A DNA stretch of 64,000 nt, from positions 1 through 64,000 of the forward strand of contig SKIJ01000017.1 in NCBI GenBank assembly GCA_007116495.1. Reading direction: 5' to 3'. The position numbers and the translations under genes were made by a program. Origin of the DNA: Cryomorphaceae bacterium (GTDB taxonomy: Bacteria > Bacteroidota > Bacteroidia > Flavobacteriales > Schleiferiaceae). The notes beneath the pieces were generated by a model. That model was not told the origin of the DNA, made no database searches, and saw only the letters and a list, made by a program, of their open reading frames with translations. Shown one piece after another: positions 1 to 11,100 of the stretch (its first letter is position 1; every line of letters starts with the position of its first letter).

Positions 1-174
1 GCTGATGATGGCGGGCAGTAAAAAGAGTAACGCTTTTGGATCACCGTTCAACATAGCTTCCCCCTTGGTGAAAAAAATGATGACGGGAGGAATGCTCAGG
101 GGTACGATGATGGCCGCATGCTTGAGAAGAAATCCTGCTCCAAACGAGTTGATGGGGTGTAGGTAATAGGTCAT
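1..174 (-). CDS. N-terminal part of a hydrophobic membrane protein, truncated by the window edge
   Basis: Reverse-strand reading from the cat at 172-174: MTYYLHPINSFGAGFLLKHAAIIVPLSIPPVIIFFTKGEAMLNGDPKALLFLLPAIIS; open to the window edge, so absent from the ORF track. Confidence 0.6.
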   Translation of the reverse strand, partial: MTYYLHPINSFGAGFLLKHAAIIVPLSIPPVIIFFTKGEAMLNGDPKALLFLLPAIIS

Positions 175-308
175 GTTTATCCATTGTGATTGCTACAAAG
201 ATAAGGGTTGCAGACCTTTTTTTGTGTAATCACAGAACGGATTTCCGTGCGCCCTAACCGATGAGTATAAGTGCTCAACAGAAAAGGCTTGGAAATGTAA
301 AAGGATTT

Positions 309-872
309 TTATTGATTATCCCGCAGGCCGGAGTCGGTAATGGCCTTGCAAAACCGCACCATATCGCGACTAAAGGCTTTGGCGTCACCGTGAAAGCGTT
401 CTGCTGCACTGCCGTTGTCGTCGATTTTGTTGATTTCACTTACCAAGAGCCTGTTGGGCATCAGGCAGGCCTGAACGTAACTGGCAAAATGCGTCAGTTG
501 ATTCATGGCGTTTTGGCCACCGAGGGTACCAACACTTACACTTACCGCTCCAAAGGGGCGCCATTCGTATTCCTTGCGAAAATAGTCGAGGGTGTTTTTT
601 AAACTCCCCGCCATACCGCCATTGTACTCCGGACTCACCACAACGATTCCGTCGGAGTCCAGCATTTTAGTGCGAATGGTTTCCAAGTCGCTTTTCAGTG
701 ATTCGTGACGCTTGTTGTTGTCGTCGAAAACGGGTAAACGGTACTTTGCTAAATCCAACAATTCAGCTTTCGCGCCGTACTCGTCGTTGATGTAGTTTGT
801 AACGTATTCGGCTGCTTTTATAGATTGACGTCCACTGCGAGTGGATCCGGATATCACGAGTATATTGACCAT
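309..872 (-). CDS. NAD(P)H-dependent FMN reductase (flavodoxin-like fold)
   Basis: MVNILVISGSTRSGRQS N-terminus and SPEYNGGMAGSLKNTLDYF motif typical of the FMN_red family. Confidence 0.9.
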   Translation of the reverse strand: MVNILVISGSTRSGRQSIKAAEYVTNYINDEYGAKAELLDLAKYRLPVFDDNNKRHESLKSDLETIRTKMLDSDGIVVVSPEYNGGMAGSLKNTLDYFRKEYEWRPFGAVSVSVGTLGGQNAMNQLTHFASYVQACLMPNRLLVSEINKIDDNGSAAERFHGDAKAFSRDMVRFCKAITDSGLRDNQ

Positions 873-1051
873 GTGCGTTTATTTGTGGGGGCTTAACGTT
901 TGCCGTTCGTTTAATGTTTTTAGCTGTTCTGTATTTCGGCAAAAATAATTCGCTCTGGTGTTAATTCATTTAAATTTGCATTGTGGAACATTGTTTTGTC
1001 AAATTATGACCGTATATTTCCACATAACTATTTATCCGTAATTGACCAGTC

Positions 1052-3532
1052 ATGCTACTCAGCAGAATTGTAGTGTTCACATTCAGTTGCTGGCTGGCTG
1101 ATGCCGCATTATTGGCACAGCCTGTTCAGTATCTCTTAACCAGTGACTACAGCGCGTCGGTAAATGACGTATGGGCTACTGCTGCCGGTGACTCCGTATG
1201 GGCAGCTACCAGTAATGGGGTGGTGCTGTTTACCAGAAACGGAACCCGACAAACCATTCATGTGCCGTCGTTTCACGCCTCTCGCGTCGTGCGCCACAAC
1301 AACGTCATTTGGGTGGCCGGTAAAGATTCCATTGGGCAATACGTCAACGGAGAGTGGTCGTTTTTAAGCCAACGTCAAGGTATGCCATCCGATGGGGTGC
1401 GCATAAATGACATGGTGGTTCACCATAATGAACTTTGGTTTCTGGTCAATCAACGCCTCTATCGCGTCCATCGCAATCGCGCTATTGTTCGCGTTCTTAG
1501 GGAAGGGAACCTGTTGGCGTCAGACGGCACAACATTGTTTTTGGGGTTGTCGCGCTCGGGATTAACACAGCCTATTTTTACAATGAAGGATAACGAATGG
1601 GATACACTTCCGCCGCAAGGGCAATACAGTTATCGTCCGGCTGGTATGGACGTCGGCAACAACGGTGCTTTGATTGTGAGCCGAAATAATGGAAGTGTTG
1701 CGCGGTTTTCACAAGGAACGTGGCACAACGGCTTGCCCTTTAATACCGGTGTTCCATTGGGGGGTGGCGCTATAGGATTAAATGATTCGATCATATACAT
1801 GCAGGCTCCGGCGTTTATGAACATTGTACGCATCACCCCCTCATCGATTGATACGCTCCACATTGAATACAGTGAACGGAATCCCAGGACAGCGGGATTG
1901 AGTAATAATGCTGTCAACTTCAAAGTATTTGGCAGTCGATTGTACAAGCTGTTGCGACGAAGAGTGGTCGTGTATTATCCCGAATTGGCATTGCAAAAAA
2001 ATGGATTTGATGTGCTTGATGTCAATAACATTCGCTTGCCTGTTTTATCCAACGGTCGGGTAGGAGGCGGTCTTACGACTAAAGAACGTGTCTCGCATTC
2101 CGGTGTTGACGTGATCACAGAGCTGTCTCCTTGGCTGCGACTCGATTTTCGAGGCGAGCAACGGCTGCGATCGACCTTACACAAAGAGGCGGAAAATGAT
2201 TTGTATTTCTCCGGGCCCAATGCGCGCCATTACGACTCTGCCTACGTTCACCGGTACAATGAGGTGTGGAAAATTAGCCGTGAAACAATTGATTACCACA
2301 AAGCACATTATCAGGATACCAACTACGTTATTCCCCGGGCTATAGCGCGCTGGCCGGTAGCCGGACGCGTTAACAATGGCGAGCCGGAGGAATTGGCACC
2401 TTACATAGATGTCAATAAAAATGGCGTTTACGATCCCGAGAATGGCGATTATCCCGCAGTTCCCGGACATCAAGCCGTTTACACAATTTTTACACCGCGA
2501 CGAGGGCAAGCATTTTCCATGCACGATTACGATAATCTGCGTTTGGAAATACACCTCCTGGCCTATGCCTACGACTCAGCTGAGGCCCCGGAGTTAAACG
2601 ATGCCGTTTTTCTCCATTACCGTGTGTTTAACCGTTCCAATTCCGACTATGGCGATGTGTTGTTTTCCCTAATGACGCACTTTGCGGATGAGCAGTATCA
2701 TTTAACAGGGTCAGACAGTGCACGACAAGCGTGGTTTGGGTACCCTCGTTTCACCAATGCCAGTAGTATGCCTGCGGTAGCAATAGGCGCCTTCAACACC
2801 GAAATGAAGGGCTACATGTACTTCTACCGTTATCTGCGCACGGGAGATTTCAATTTTCGTCCACCGGTAACCACGGAAGAGCATTTGAGGGTGCTAAACG
2901 CACGTACCGCATTGGGGCGTCGTGTTCGTTTTGATAATCCGGACGGACCGGGCAGCATCCACAACGGTACGGGCTTCGGCGCGGGGTTCAATTTACCCCA
3001 AACCAATTGGCTGCTCAACGCAACGGCAAATTGGTATCACCCTCCGCTGTACGGTGATCCGGTGGTGGGTTTGCCCTATTTTAACTTGGGAACCATTCCG
3101 GTGAAATCGTCGGCTTGTTTGTCGCTGGTGCTTTGTGCCGGACAAGCTGCCGCAAATGGCCACAACCTGATTACGGCATCTGTTGATGCGGCGCTGCACA
3201 ATTTAGACGCGGTGAGACAAATGTCTGCATTGTTCCCCTACGACTGCGGGGGACGGTTTATTTCCAATAGACAATTTGAAGCGCGAGAATTACACGTTTA
3301 TCCCAATCCGATGCAATCCGGCGGACATTTTCGTATCCAGACAGATGAGTACGTTCAATACGTTGCGCTTTCAACGGCAACCGGTCAAACGCAATCGCTA
3401 AATGCATTGCCCTACGAGCGGGGTTGGGAGTTAGCGCTTCCGGAGAACCTGTCACCGGGAGTGTACGTCTTGCGTATTCACCTTCCCTATGGTGTGATTC
3501 ATCGCAAGATTTTGGTTGCTGACAAACGTTAA
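1052..3532 (+). CDS. Secreted protein with C-terminal T9SS type A sorting domain
   Basis: Signal peptide-like start; C-terminus VYPNPMQSGGHFRI...SPGVYVLRIHLPYGVIHRKILV. Confidence 0.85.
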   Translation: MLLSRIVVFTFSCWLADAALLAQPVQYLLTSDYSASVNDVWATAAGDSVWAATSNGVVLFTRNGTRQTIHVPSFHASRVVRHNNVIWVAGKDSIGQYVNGEWSFLSQRQGMPSDGVRINDMVVHHNELWFLVNQRLYRVHRNRAIVRVLREGNLLASDGTTLFLGLSRSGLTQPIFTMKDNEWDTLPPQGQYSYRPAGMDVGNNGALIVSRNNGSVARFSQGTWHNGLPFNTGVPLGGGAIGLNDSIIYMQAPAFMNIVRITPSSIDTLHIEYSERNPRTAGLSNNAVNFKVFGSRLYKLLRRRVVVYYPELALQKNGFDVLDVNNIRLPVLSNGRVGGGLTTKERVSHSGVDVITELSPWLRLDFRGEQRLRSTLHKEAENDLYFSGPNARHYDSAYVHRYNEVWKISRETIDYHKAHYQDTNYVIPRAIARWPVAGRVNNGEPEELAPYIDVNKNGVYDPENGDYPAVPGHQAVYTIFTPRRGQAFSMHDYDNLRLEIHLLAYAYDSAEAPELNDAVFLHYRVFNRSNSDYGDVLFSLMTHFADEQYHLTGSDSARQAWFGYPRFTNASSMPAVAIGAFNTEMKGYMYFYRYLRTGDFNFRPPVTTEEHLRVLNARTALGRRVRFDNPDGPGSIHNGTGFGAGFNLPQTNWLLNATANWYHPPLYGDPVVGLPYFNLGTIPVKSSACLSLVLCAGQAAANGHNLITASVDAALHNLDAVRQMSALFPYDCGGRFISNRQFEARELHVYPNPMQSGGHFRIQTDEYVQYVALSTATGQTQSLNALPYERGWELALPENLSPGVYVLRIHLPYGVIHRKILVADKR

Positions 3533-3732
3533 GTATCCGATTGTATGACTTCAATAGGTTTGATGGATGCTTGTCCCTTTGTTGTTGTGAGAAGACGTTT
3601 TGGGCGGTTTGCGTGGTTCAAAAGTTCTGAATGAGGATTTTGGATTGCAGAATTTGAAACAAATGAATTGATATCGATTTTTGTGGCTTCCGTAAAAACC
3701 GTGAACAGCTGCTTCAATCCTAAATCAAAAAC

Positions 3733-3740
3733 TATCTTTG
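3733..3740 (+). promoter_or_regulatory. Bacteroidota -7 box TATCTTTG upstream of the 3745 ORF
   Basis: Exact TAnnTTTG match; final G is 5 nt before the ATG at 3745. Confidence 0.55.
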
Positions 3741-3744
3741 CTCC

Positions 3745-3957
3745 ATGAAGCACATTTTACCTCTACTTTTCTTTTTTCTCACCATTAATTTGAGTGCCCA
3801 GCTCCGTGAGTTTCAAATTACAGAGCGCAAGGCCGATGGCACCTCCGTGGTGGAGTCCAACACAGAATACCCCTATACTGCATACTTCAATTTTCAAGAC
3901 TTAGATTGTTACTTTAGAATTAAGCGTTGGTTTTGTTGCGGTTGTTGCTTGAATTGA
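3745..3957 (+). pseudogene. Truncated remnant of a secreted protein (signal peptide plus a short mature N-terminus)
   Basis: MKHILPLLFFFLTINLSAQLREFQITERKADGTSVVESNTEYP looks like the start of a larger Flavobacteria exported protein, then degenerates to YTAYFNFQDLDCYFRIKRWFCCGCCLN and stops at 70 aa. Confidence 0.5.
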
Positions 3958-4189
3958 ATAATATGGCTTATTTTACACTGCTTTTTTTATTGGTCTGATT
4001 TTGTGTAGTAACACTTTTGAGAAGATGAGGCAGCTGTTTTATATATTTGCGAAACAAGCATTCGATACTTCTTTTTATAATGCTTAAAATCCGTCAAGGT
4101 TGTGAAGTTGTGTTTAATGCTAAAAAAACACCACAGCATTAATATTTAAAATTTACGTTATTAACATGTTTAATTAAAACGTTCAAGCC

Positions 4190-4882
4190 ATGAAGAACTC
4201 AATCTTGATTTCATTATTTTTCGTAATACCATGTTTGTTATTTTCTCACAATAATTTTGATGCAATCCATGATTTCGGAACGTATCAGGAAAATGGGGTA
4301 TTGGTTGAGAGAAATGGTTTTATTGATAAAGATAGCAATGAAGTGCATGTACCTCAATATGATGAAATAAACCAATTTGGTGAATATCGGAAAGACTGGG
4401 CATTAATTTCAGTTAATGGTCTTTTAGGGTTTATTGATAAAAAGGGAAATGAAGTGGTCGCACCTCAGTATGATGAAATAAATCACTTTGGTGAATACCG
4501 GAAAGACTGGGCATTAATTTCAGTTAATGGACGTTTAGGGTTTATTGATAAAAAGGGAAATGAAGTGGTCGCACCTCAGTATGATGAAATAAACCACTTT
4601 GGTGAATACCGGAACGATTGGGCATTAATTTCAGCTAATGGACGTTTAGGGTTTATTGATAAAAAGGGAAACGAAGTGGTCGTACCTCAGTATGATGAAA
4701 TAAACCACTTTGGTGAATATCGGAAAGACTGGGCATTAGTTAAAGCCAATGGACGATTAGGGTTTATTGATGAAGATGGAAATGAAGTCGCTGTAAGCCA
4801 GTATTCTAATATTATTATTGACGATGATGATGGTATTAAAAAATTAAAAAATGGTCAAAGAACGAAAATAAATAAGCTCTAA
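4190..4882 (+). CDS. WG repeat-containing secreted protein
   Basis: Signal peptide MKNSILISLFFVIPCLLFS and repeated units GFIDKKGNEVVAPQYDEINHFGEYRKDWALISVNGRL. Confidence 0.9.
   Translation: MKNSILISLFFVIPCLLFSHNNFDAIHDFGTYQENGVLVERNGFIDKDSNEVHVPQYDEINQFGEYRKDWALISVNGLLGFIDKKGNEVVAPQYDEINHFGEYRKDWALISVNGRLGFIDKKGNEVVAPQYDEINHFGEYRNDWALISANGRLGFIDKKGNEVVVPQYDEINHFGEYRKDWALVKANGRLGFIDEDGNEVAVSQYSNIIIDDDDGIKKLKNGQRTKINKL
4317..4804 (+). repeat. Tandem 111-bp repeats (37 codons) inside the WG-repeat gene
   Basis: tttattgataaa...gatgaaataaac/t...gaatat/ccggaaagactgggcattaatttcagtt recurs every 111 bp with few substitutions in the central copies. Confidence 0.9.
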
Positions 4883-5019
4883 GCACAACATCGTATATCC
4901 AATGCAGGACTATGTGTTTGGTTTAACCTGTCTGCCTCGCATCAGCTTTTTTCCGTTGGATAGTTTTGAAGCCTGTAATCCTGCACTGCACACACACGCA
5001 AACCGATAATCATCTTCAC

Positions 5020-5787
5020 TTACTCCTCCATCAACGACTCAATGTCATCCTGCTTTTCTTTTGCTGCCTTGTAGCCAATCTCAAATAATTCCTCTCCTTT
5101 GTTGAAATCAAATAAGCCGTACGAAAACGCACCGGTGACGTCAATTTGAACGTCACATTCCTCAAATCGCTTTTTGGTGGGGTACCACAGCGAAAGTTCA
5201 AAAATGCGTTCCGCAACGTGTTTCATCTTGTTGGGCAGTTTATCATTTTCACCGTGAACATTGATGTTGACACCGATGATGCGGAGGTTTTTTTCCTTTA
5301 ACGGCTCAATGGGTAGGTTGTTGAGTACGCCACCATCAACGTATAGCTTCCCGTCTTTTTCTACGGGTTCAAAAATGATGGGGATGGACGCCGACGCAAT
5401 GACCGCGTCAACAATGCTGCCCTCGGAAATCATTTCTGCACGACCGGATCGCAATTCAGAAACACAGGCGGTGAACGGTATTTCTAGCGTTTTGAAGTCG
5501 TCGTTTTGACAATTTTTTTCGAGGATTTTCCGAAGATATGCCATTTCGGATAAACCGCTTTTTCCCAAGGCCAGCTTAAAGACGTCAAACACGGATTTGG
5601 TTCGCACCTGTTCGAGGATATCCCTTGGCGGCAACCCCATGGCATATAGAGCGCCGGCGATGGCTCCGGCGCTGGTTCCGGATATCATGGCGGGTTTTAC
5701 ACCCATTTCATCCAATGCTTGCAAAACGCCCAGATGTGCTAATCCTCGGGCGCCACCACCACTTAAACACAGTCCAATTTCTGCCAT
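5020..5787 (-). CDS. Patatin-like phospholipase family protein (RssA-like)
   Basis: GLCLSGGGARGLAHLGVLQAL oxyanion-hole motif, SGTSAGAIAG (GxSxG) and DGGVLNNLP (DGG). Confidence 0.93.
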   Translation of the reverse strand: MAEIGLCLSGGGARGLAHLGVLQALDEMGVKPAMISGTSAGAIAGALYAMGLPPRDILEQVRTKSVFDVFKLALGKSGLSEMAYLRKILEKNCQNDDFKTLEIPFTACVSELRSGRAEMISEGSIVDAVIASASIPIIFEPVEKDGKLYVDGGVLNNLPIEPLKEKNLRIIGVNINVHGENDKLPNKMKHVAERIFELSLWYPTKKRFEECDVQIDVTGAFSYGLFDFNKGEELFEIGYKAAKEKQDDIESLMEE

Positions 5788-5791
5788 GTTT

Positions 5792-7852
5792 TTAGAAGTC
5801 TAAGATTTCTTTTATGCGTTGTTCTACTTTGTCTGCGTTGGGAATCATGGTTTCTTCCAACACGGAGTTGAGCGGAATGGCGGGGAGGGTTTCACTGCCG
5901 ATGACGTCCACCGGGGCTTCTAAATATTCAAAGCATTCACGCTGAATGCGGCCGGAGAGTGCTTGAGCAAAGCTGTTGGGCACGGCTTCTTCCGTTACAA
6001 CTAAGCAGCGCCCAATGGCTTTGGTGCGCTCATTAATCAGCGCACTGTCGATGGGTACCAGTGTTCGCAAATCGAGTATTTCTACGCGACCGGGAAATGC
6101 GGCTGCGGCCGCTTTACTCCAATACACTCCCATTCCGTAGGTGACCACCAATAAGGCGCGACCTTGTTCAATTTCGTCCGGGTTTGCTTCAAGGGCTATG
6201 CGTCCTTTGCCAAACGGAATAACGTAATCTTCGTCGGGTTCAATGGTGCGCGCTTCTTCCGTTCCTTTTATTTTACTCCAATAAAGGCCCTTGTGTTCCA
6301 GCATCACCACCGGATTTGGGTCGTAATACGCCGATTTCATCAATCCTTTCAGGTCGGCTCCTGTGGATGGATAGGCCACTTTAATGCCGCGAATGTTGGT
6401 TACGATGCTTTCAACAGACGAGGAATGGTACGGGCCGCCTGAGCCGTATGCACCAATGGGTACGCGAATGATTGCGCTGGCCGGCCACTTACCGTTGCTG
6501 AGGTAGTAGGATCTGCTTAATTCGGTGAAGAGTTGGTTGAGCCCCGGCCAAATGTAGTCGGCAAACTGAACTTCTACGATGGGGCGTAATCCTGTAGCGG
6601 CCATACCTACAGTACTGCCAATGATGAATGCCTCTTGGATGGGTGTATTGAAAACGCGCTCGTCGCCAAATTGATCGCCTAAGGTAGCCGCTTCGCGGAA
6701 AACACCTCCAAGGCGCTTGCCCACATCTTGCCCGTAGAGCAGTGATTCGGGGTGCTTGCTCATGATTTCACGGATGGCAAATAACGCACTGTCTACCATT
6801 ACCGTGCGTTCGCGGCCTTCCGGCTCTCTTACCCCTTTTTCTTCTGTAATAGGGGTTGGTGCGTAGTCGTGATCAAATAAGTCTTCCGGACGAGGGTCTT
6901 CGGCTTCCAGCGCAAGTTGGTAGTCGTCTTCGATACGTTTGCGACTGCTGCTGCTAATGGCGTCAAGTTCGGCTTGAGTAAAGCCATGTTCCAACAGGTA
7001 CGATTCTAATACCGGAAGTGGGTCGCGTTTGGCGTGTTCTTCCAAGTCATCGCGGTAGAATTCCTTACGTACCCCGGAGGTGTGGTGACCAAGGAGCGGT
7101 ACACGTGCGTGAATCATCACCGGTCGACGCTCGTTTCGTATGATGTGAATGGCCTTTTCAACGGTGCGCCAAGATTCGGCAAAGTTTGCTCCGTCTATGC
7201 TGAACACCTCTAATCCTTTAAAGCCGGCGGCAAATTCAGCTGCGTTTTGGGCGCGTGTTTCCTCGGCATTGGCAGAAATATCCCATTCGTTGTCTTGCAC
7301 AAAGTATAAGATGGGCAATTGCTTTAAAACTGCCATTTGCAGCGCCTCACTCACCTCGCCTTCGGTCATGGCGGCATCACCTATGGAGCAAACCGCAATT
7401 GGTTTTTCGCCTTCGGCAAATGCGTCCATCTCAAATTGCTCGCGGTATTGAATCCCCATAGCGGCTCCGGTAATGGGGATGGCTTGCATGCCGGTTGCGG
7501 AACTTTGATGCGGTATTTTTGGCATGTCTTCGCGGTTCAAACTGGGGTGCGAATAATACGTTCGTCCACCGGAAAACGGGTCGTCGCGCTTGGCCAACAA
7601 CTGAAGCATGAGTTCGTATGGACGCATACCTATGCCTAAGAGAATGCTGTCGTCGCGATAGTACGCGGATAAAAAATCTTGAGGTTTGAGTTGAAGCCCT
7701 AATGCGAGCTGTACGGCTTCGTGGCCGCGCGAGCAGGCGTGAACGTATTTGGCCGTTACGGTTTTGTTTTCTTCGTATAAATCACTCATCGAGCGCGCAG
7801 TGGTCATCAAGCTCCAAGCGCGTTCCAGTGTATCTTTTGATGGTTTATTCAT
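5792..7852 (-). CDS. 2-oxoacid (branched-chain type) dehydrogenase E1, fused alpha and beta subunits
   Basis: N-terminal half has the E1-alpha TPP motif (SIGDAAMTEGEVSEALQMAVLKQLPILYFVQDN); C-terminal half is E1-beta (LLYGQDVGKRLGGVFREAATLGDQFGDERVFNTPIQEAFIIGSTVGMAATGLRPIVEVQFADYIWPG). Start set at the internal Met MNKPSKDTLERAW; the ORF extends to 7900. Confidence 0.92.
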   Translation of the reverse strand: MNKPSKDTLERAWSLMTTARSMSDLYEENKTVTAKYVHACSRGHEAVQLALGLQLKPQDFLSAYYRDDSILLGIGMRPYELMLQLLAKRDDPFSGGRTYYSHPSLNREDMPKIPHQSSATGMQAIPITGAAMGIQYREQFEMDAFAEGEKPIAVCSIGDAAMTEGEVSEALQMAVLKQLPILYFVQDNEWDISANAEETRAQNAAEFAAGFKGLEVFSIDGANFAESWRTVEKAIHIIRNERRPVMIHARVPLLGHHTSGVRKEFYRDDLEEHAKRDPLPVLESYLLEHGFTQAELDAISSSSRKRIEDDYQLALEAEDPRPEDLFDHDYAPTPITEEKGVREPEGRERTVMVDSALFAIREIMSKHPESLLYGQDVGKRLGGVFREAATLGDQFGDERVFNTPIQEAFIIGSTVGMAATGLRPIVEVQFADYIWPGLNQLFTELSRSYYLSNGKWPASAIIRVPIGAYGSGGPYHSSSVESIVTNIRGIKVAYPSTGADLKGLMKSAYYDPNPVVMLEHKGLYWSKIKGTEEARTIEPDEDYVIPFGKGRIALEANPDEIEQGRALLVVTYGMGVYWSKAAAAAFPGRVEILDLRTLVPIDSALINERTKAIGRCLVVTEEAVPNSFAQALSGRIQRECFEYLEAPVDVIGSETLPAIPLNSVLEETMIPNADKVEQRIKEILDF

Positions 7853-8067
7853 GGTATTCAGGACAATATTCCGGTTATTTTGCAATACGGCATCTGTCAA
7901 AAATGCATATTTTTAGTGGTGCAAATATCGGTAACAAAAACGGTTTAGGCATGGCCAAAACATGACAGTTATTGCTGATTATCATCGCTGCTTTACGTTA
8001 TTAGGCTTTTAACAAACCACGTTTAAAAACCCAAAAAGGTTGCATGCTAAACCAAAGATGCAGCCGT

Positions 8068-8075
8068 TATATTTG
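8068..8075 (+). promoter_or_regulatory. -7 box TATATTTG upstream of the TPR gene
   Basis: Exact TAnnTTTG match 15 nt before the ATG at 8090. Confidence 0.45.
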
Positions 8076-8104
8076 TACGATATTCACAGATGCATTTTTA
8101 TTCT

Positions 8105-11100
8105 ATGCGCACTGCATTACTCGTGTTGATGATGGCTCTTTTGAGTCCTCTGCTTAACGCCCAAATTACGGAAGCACAGCGACGTGCCGATCAGCATTTT
8201 CGAACGGCCATGACTGCTTACGAACAGCAAACCTACGCCAATGCGCGCGAGGGTTTTGAGCGCGCTTTGGCAACGGAAGCGCTTCCCTTAGAGCGTCGAT
8301 TGGAAGCCCTTTACTACCGTGCCATATCTGCGCTAGAACTGTTTCACGCCGACGCGGAAAGTCTGATGAAATCGTTCATAGAGGAGTTTCCAACGTCGTC
8401 GTTTGTGAACCAAGCCAGGTTGTATCTCGGGCAGTTTTTCTTTAAAAACCGCAACTACCGTAAGAGCTTGATTTATCTGTCTGACGTTAACCCGCGGTAC
8501 ATCGAGCGCAAAAACCGGCAGGAATATCGGTTTCAACTCGGATACGCTCATTTTTCCAATGAAGATTATGCACAAGCGCGGGGCATTTTTGCTACACTAA
8601 AAAATGAAGATGGTCCATTTGCCGCCTCGGCGCGGTATTATTTTGCCCATATCATGTATGCAGAAGATGCCTTTTCGGAGGCGTTGGTCAACTTTGAGGC
8701 GTTGCGCAACGACCCCGCATTTGGTCAGATGGTGCCGTTTTACCTGGCCCACGTTTACTACCAAATGAAAGAATACGATAGCCTGTTTGTTTACGGTAAC
8801 AAAATTTTGAGCAATGAGAATGCACCGCGTCGCATGGAAATTGCCAAACTGATGGGCGATGCGCACTATCGGCGTGAGGAATACAAGAACGCCATCGGGT
8901 TTTTCGAGCTCTTTCGGGAAGAAGGGGGTAAGCCCTCGCGCAACGACCACTACGAATTGGGCTTTAGTTACTACAAAGTTCAAAACTACGACAAGGCCAT
9001 TGAGCACTTCAGCAAGGTGTCAATGAATAAAGACGAGCTGGCACAAATGACGTATTATCACTTAGGCGATTGCCACCTCAAGCGAGACGATAAAAAATCG
9101 GCGTTGACCGCTTTTGCTGCGGCTATGGACATCGACAAAGATCCGGTAATCGCCGAAGATGCTGCGTTTCAATTTGTAAAATTAAATTACCAGCTTGGCG
9201 GTGTGTTTCGCGATGTTGTTACCGCGCTCAACGAGTTTCAACGTCAATACCCAAACAGCGAACACACCCGTAAAATTAACACCTTGCTCGCGGATGCGCA
9301 CTTGCGTTCGAAAAATTACAGTAGGGCCGCCGAGGCATTGAAAAAAACCGGTCTCCGTACAATCGAACAGCGGTCCATCTACCAAAAGGTGACTTATTTT
9401 CAAGGCATCGAAGCGTTTCAACAAGAGCGGTATAAGTCTGCCGTCGTCCACTTTGCGGAATCGCGAAAATATCCGATAGACCAAGTCCATTTGGCTCTGG
9501 CCTTGTACTGGGCAGCCGAGAGCTTTTTTCAAGTGATGGAATACGATGCCGCCATCGGCGCGTACCTCGAATTTCAGCAATCGCCCCAGGCGTTTTCCAC
9601 CGATGTGTTTCCGTATTCCAACTACGGTTTGGGTTACGCTTATTACATGTCGGGTAAACTCCCGGAGGCCGCCAACGCATTTCGTCGCTTTAGTCGGGAG
9701 CGAAATGCTGATAACCGCCGTCGTCGCGACGGGTTGCTCCGACTTGCGGATGTGTACTTCCTCCAAGCGCAATACCCGCAAGCATTGGAATTTTACAGTC
9801 GCGTAAACGATCAATTTTCCGAGCACAACGCCTACGCGCATTTTCAAAAAGCCATTTGTTTGGGACTTACCGGTGAATCGCGACAAAAAATTGCCGCACT
9901 AGACGAATTGGTAAAGCGCGCTCCTAACTCTCCGTTGGCATTGGATGCGCGATTTGAAAAAGCATCTACCTACATTCAAATCGACGACTACGACCAGGCA
10001 CTGCGGATTTACAAGGCGTTTATTCACGAGAACCCCAATCACCCCAACGCCCCAAAAGCAAAGCTGAATATGAGCTTGGCTTATCGCAACTTATCTCGGT
10101 ATCAAGACGCTATTGATATGTTGTTTGAGATTGTGGATCAATACCCCAATACACCCGTAGCGCGAGAAGCAATTTCGTTCGGACAAAATGTATTTAGCGA
10201 GGCCGATCGCATGGCGGATTACGTGAGTTGGGTACAGCGCAGCGGCGGAGAAGATGTGGAGCAAGGCAAGCTCGATTCGGCACTTTACTTTTCTGCTTTC
10301 GACCATTACTCCACCGGTAATCATCAGGCAGCTGTAAGGGGATTTCAAGATTACGCTGAGCGTTTTCCCGTCGGATTGTTTCGCGTGGCCGCGTTGTTTT
10401 ATCAGGCGGAATCTTACCAGCGTATGGACAGCCTGTCTCAAGCGCTCGATCTCTACGAAGACGTGTTGACCAACGAACGCACCGGGTTTTTTGAGCGTGC
10501 ACTTCAACGCTCTGCCGATTTGCGTTACCAAAACAAAGATTTTGTACAAGCAGCCCATTATTACCGACAAATGTTGGATCGCGGATTAATGGATGACGAC
10601 CGCTTATTGGCCAATGAACGTATGATGCGCATTGCCTATGCGCAGGCAGATTGGCCGCAATTAGAGGATTGGTCGGAGCGTGTACTAGCACTCAATCCGG
10701 AGCAGTCGAAACTCCAACGCGATGCCGAGTGGTTTCAGGCGCTTGCTCTTTACCGGCAGCACCGACGCCCCGAGGCCGATTCCGCACTGACGAGAATCGT
10801 TCGAGAGTATCAAGGTACGATGGCGGCAAATGCCAGTTATTTCTTGGCCGAGTTTGCGTTTGAAGACGGCGATTTTGAAACGACAAAAACAGCGGTCTAC
10901 GGACTCATCGAAGCCCATCCAAACGAAGTTTTACTCCGCGATAAGGGGTTATACCTCTTGGCAAAGGTCTTCATCGAAGAAGATGATTACTTTCAAGCAG
11001 AGTACTCATTGGACTTTGTGATTCAGTCCGATACCGATGAAGAGCTTGTAAAACAAGCCAAACAGCTGAAAACCGTGCTCGATGAATTGCGCTCGAGTGG

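Noticed and set aside
3529-3753. 74-aa minus-strand ORF
   Set aside because: No recognisable motif or signal peptide; overlaps the promoter and start of the 3745 ORF.
4317-4804. Non-coding tandem repeat or CRISPR
   Set aside because: Period is 111 bp (37 codons), in frame within the WG-repeat protein.
5792-7852. E1 alpha/beta fusion as a novel enzyme
   Set aside because: Fused E1 components are, to my knowledge, common in Bacteroidota.
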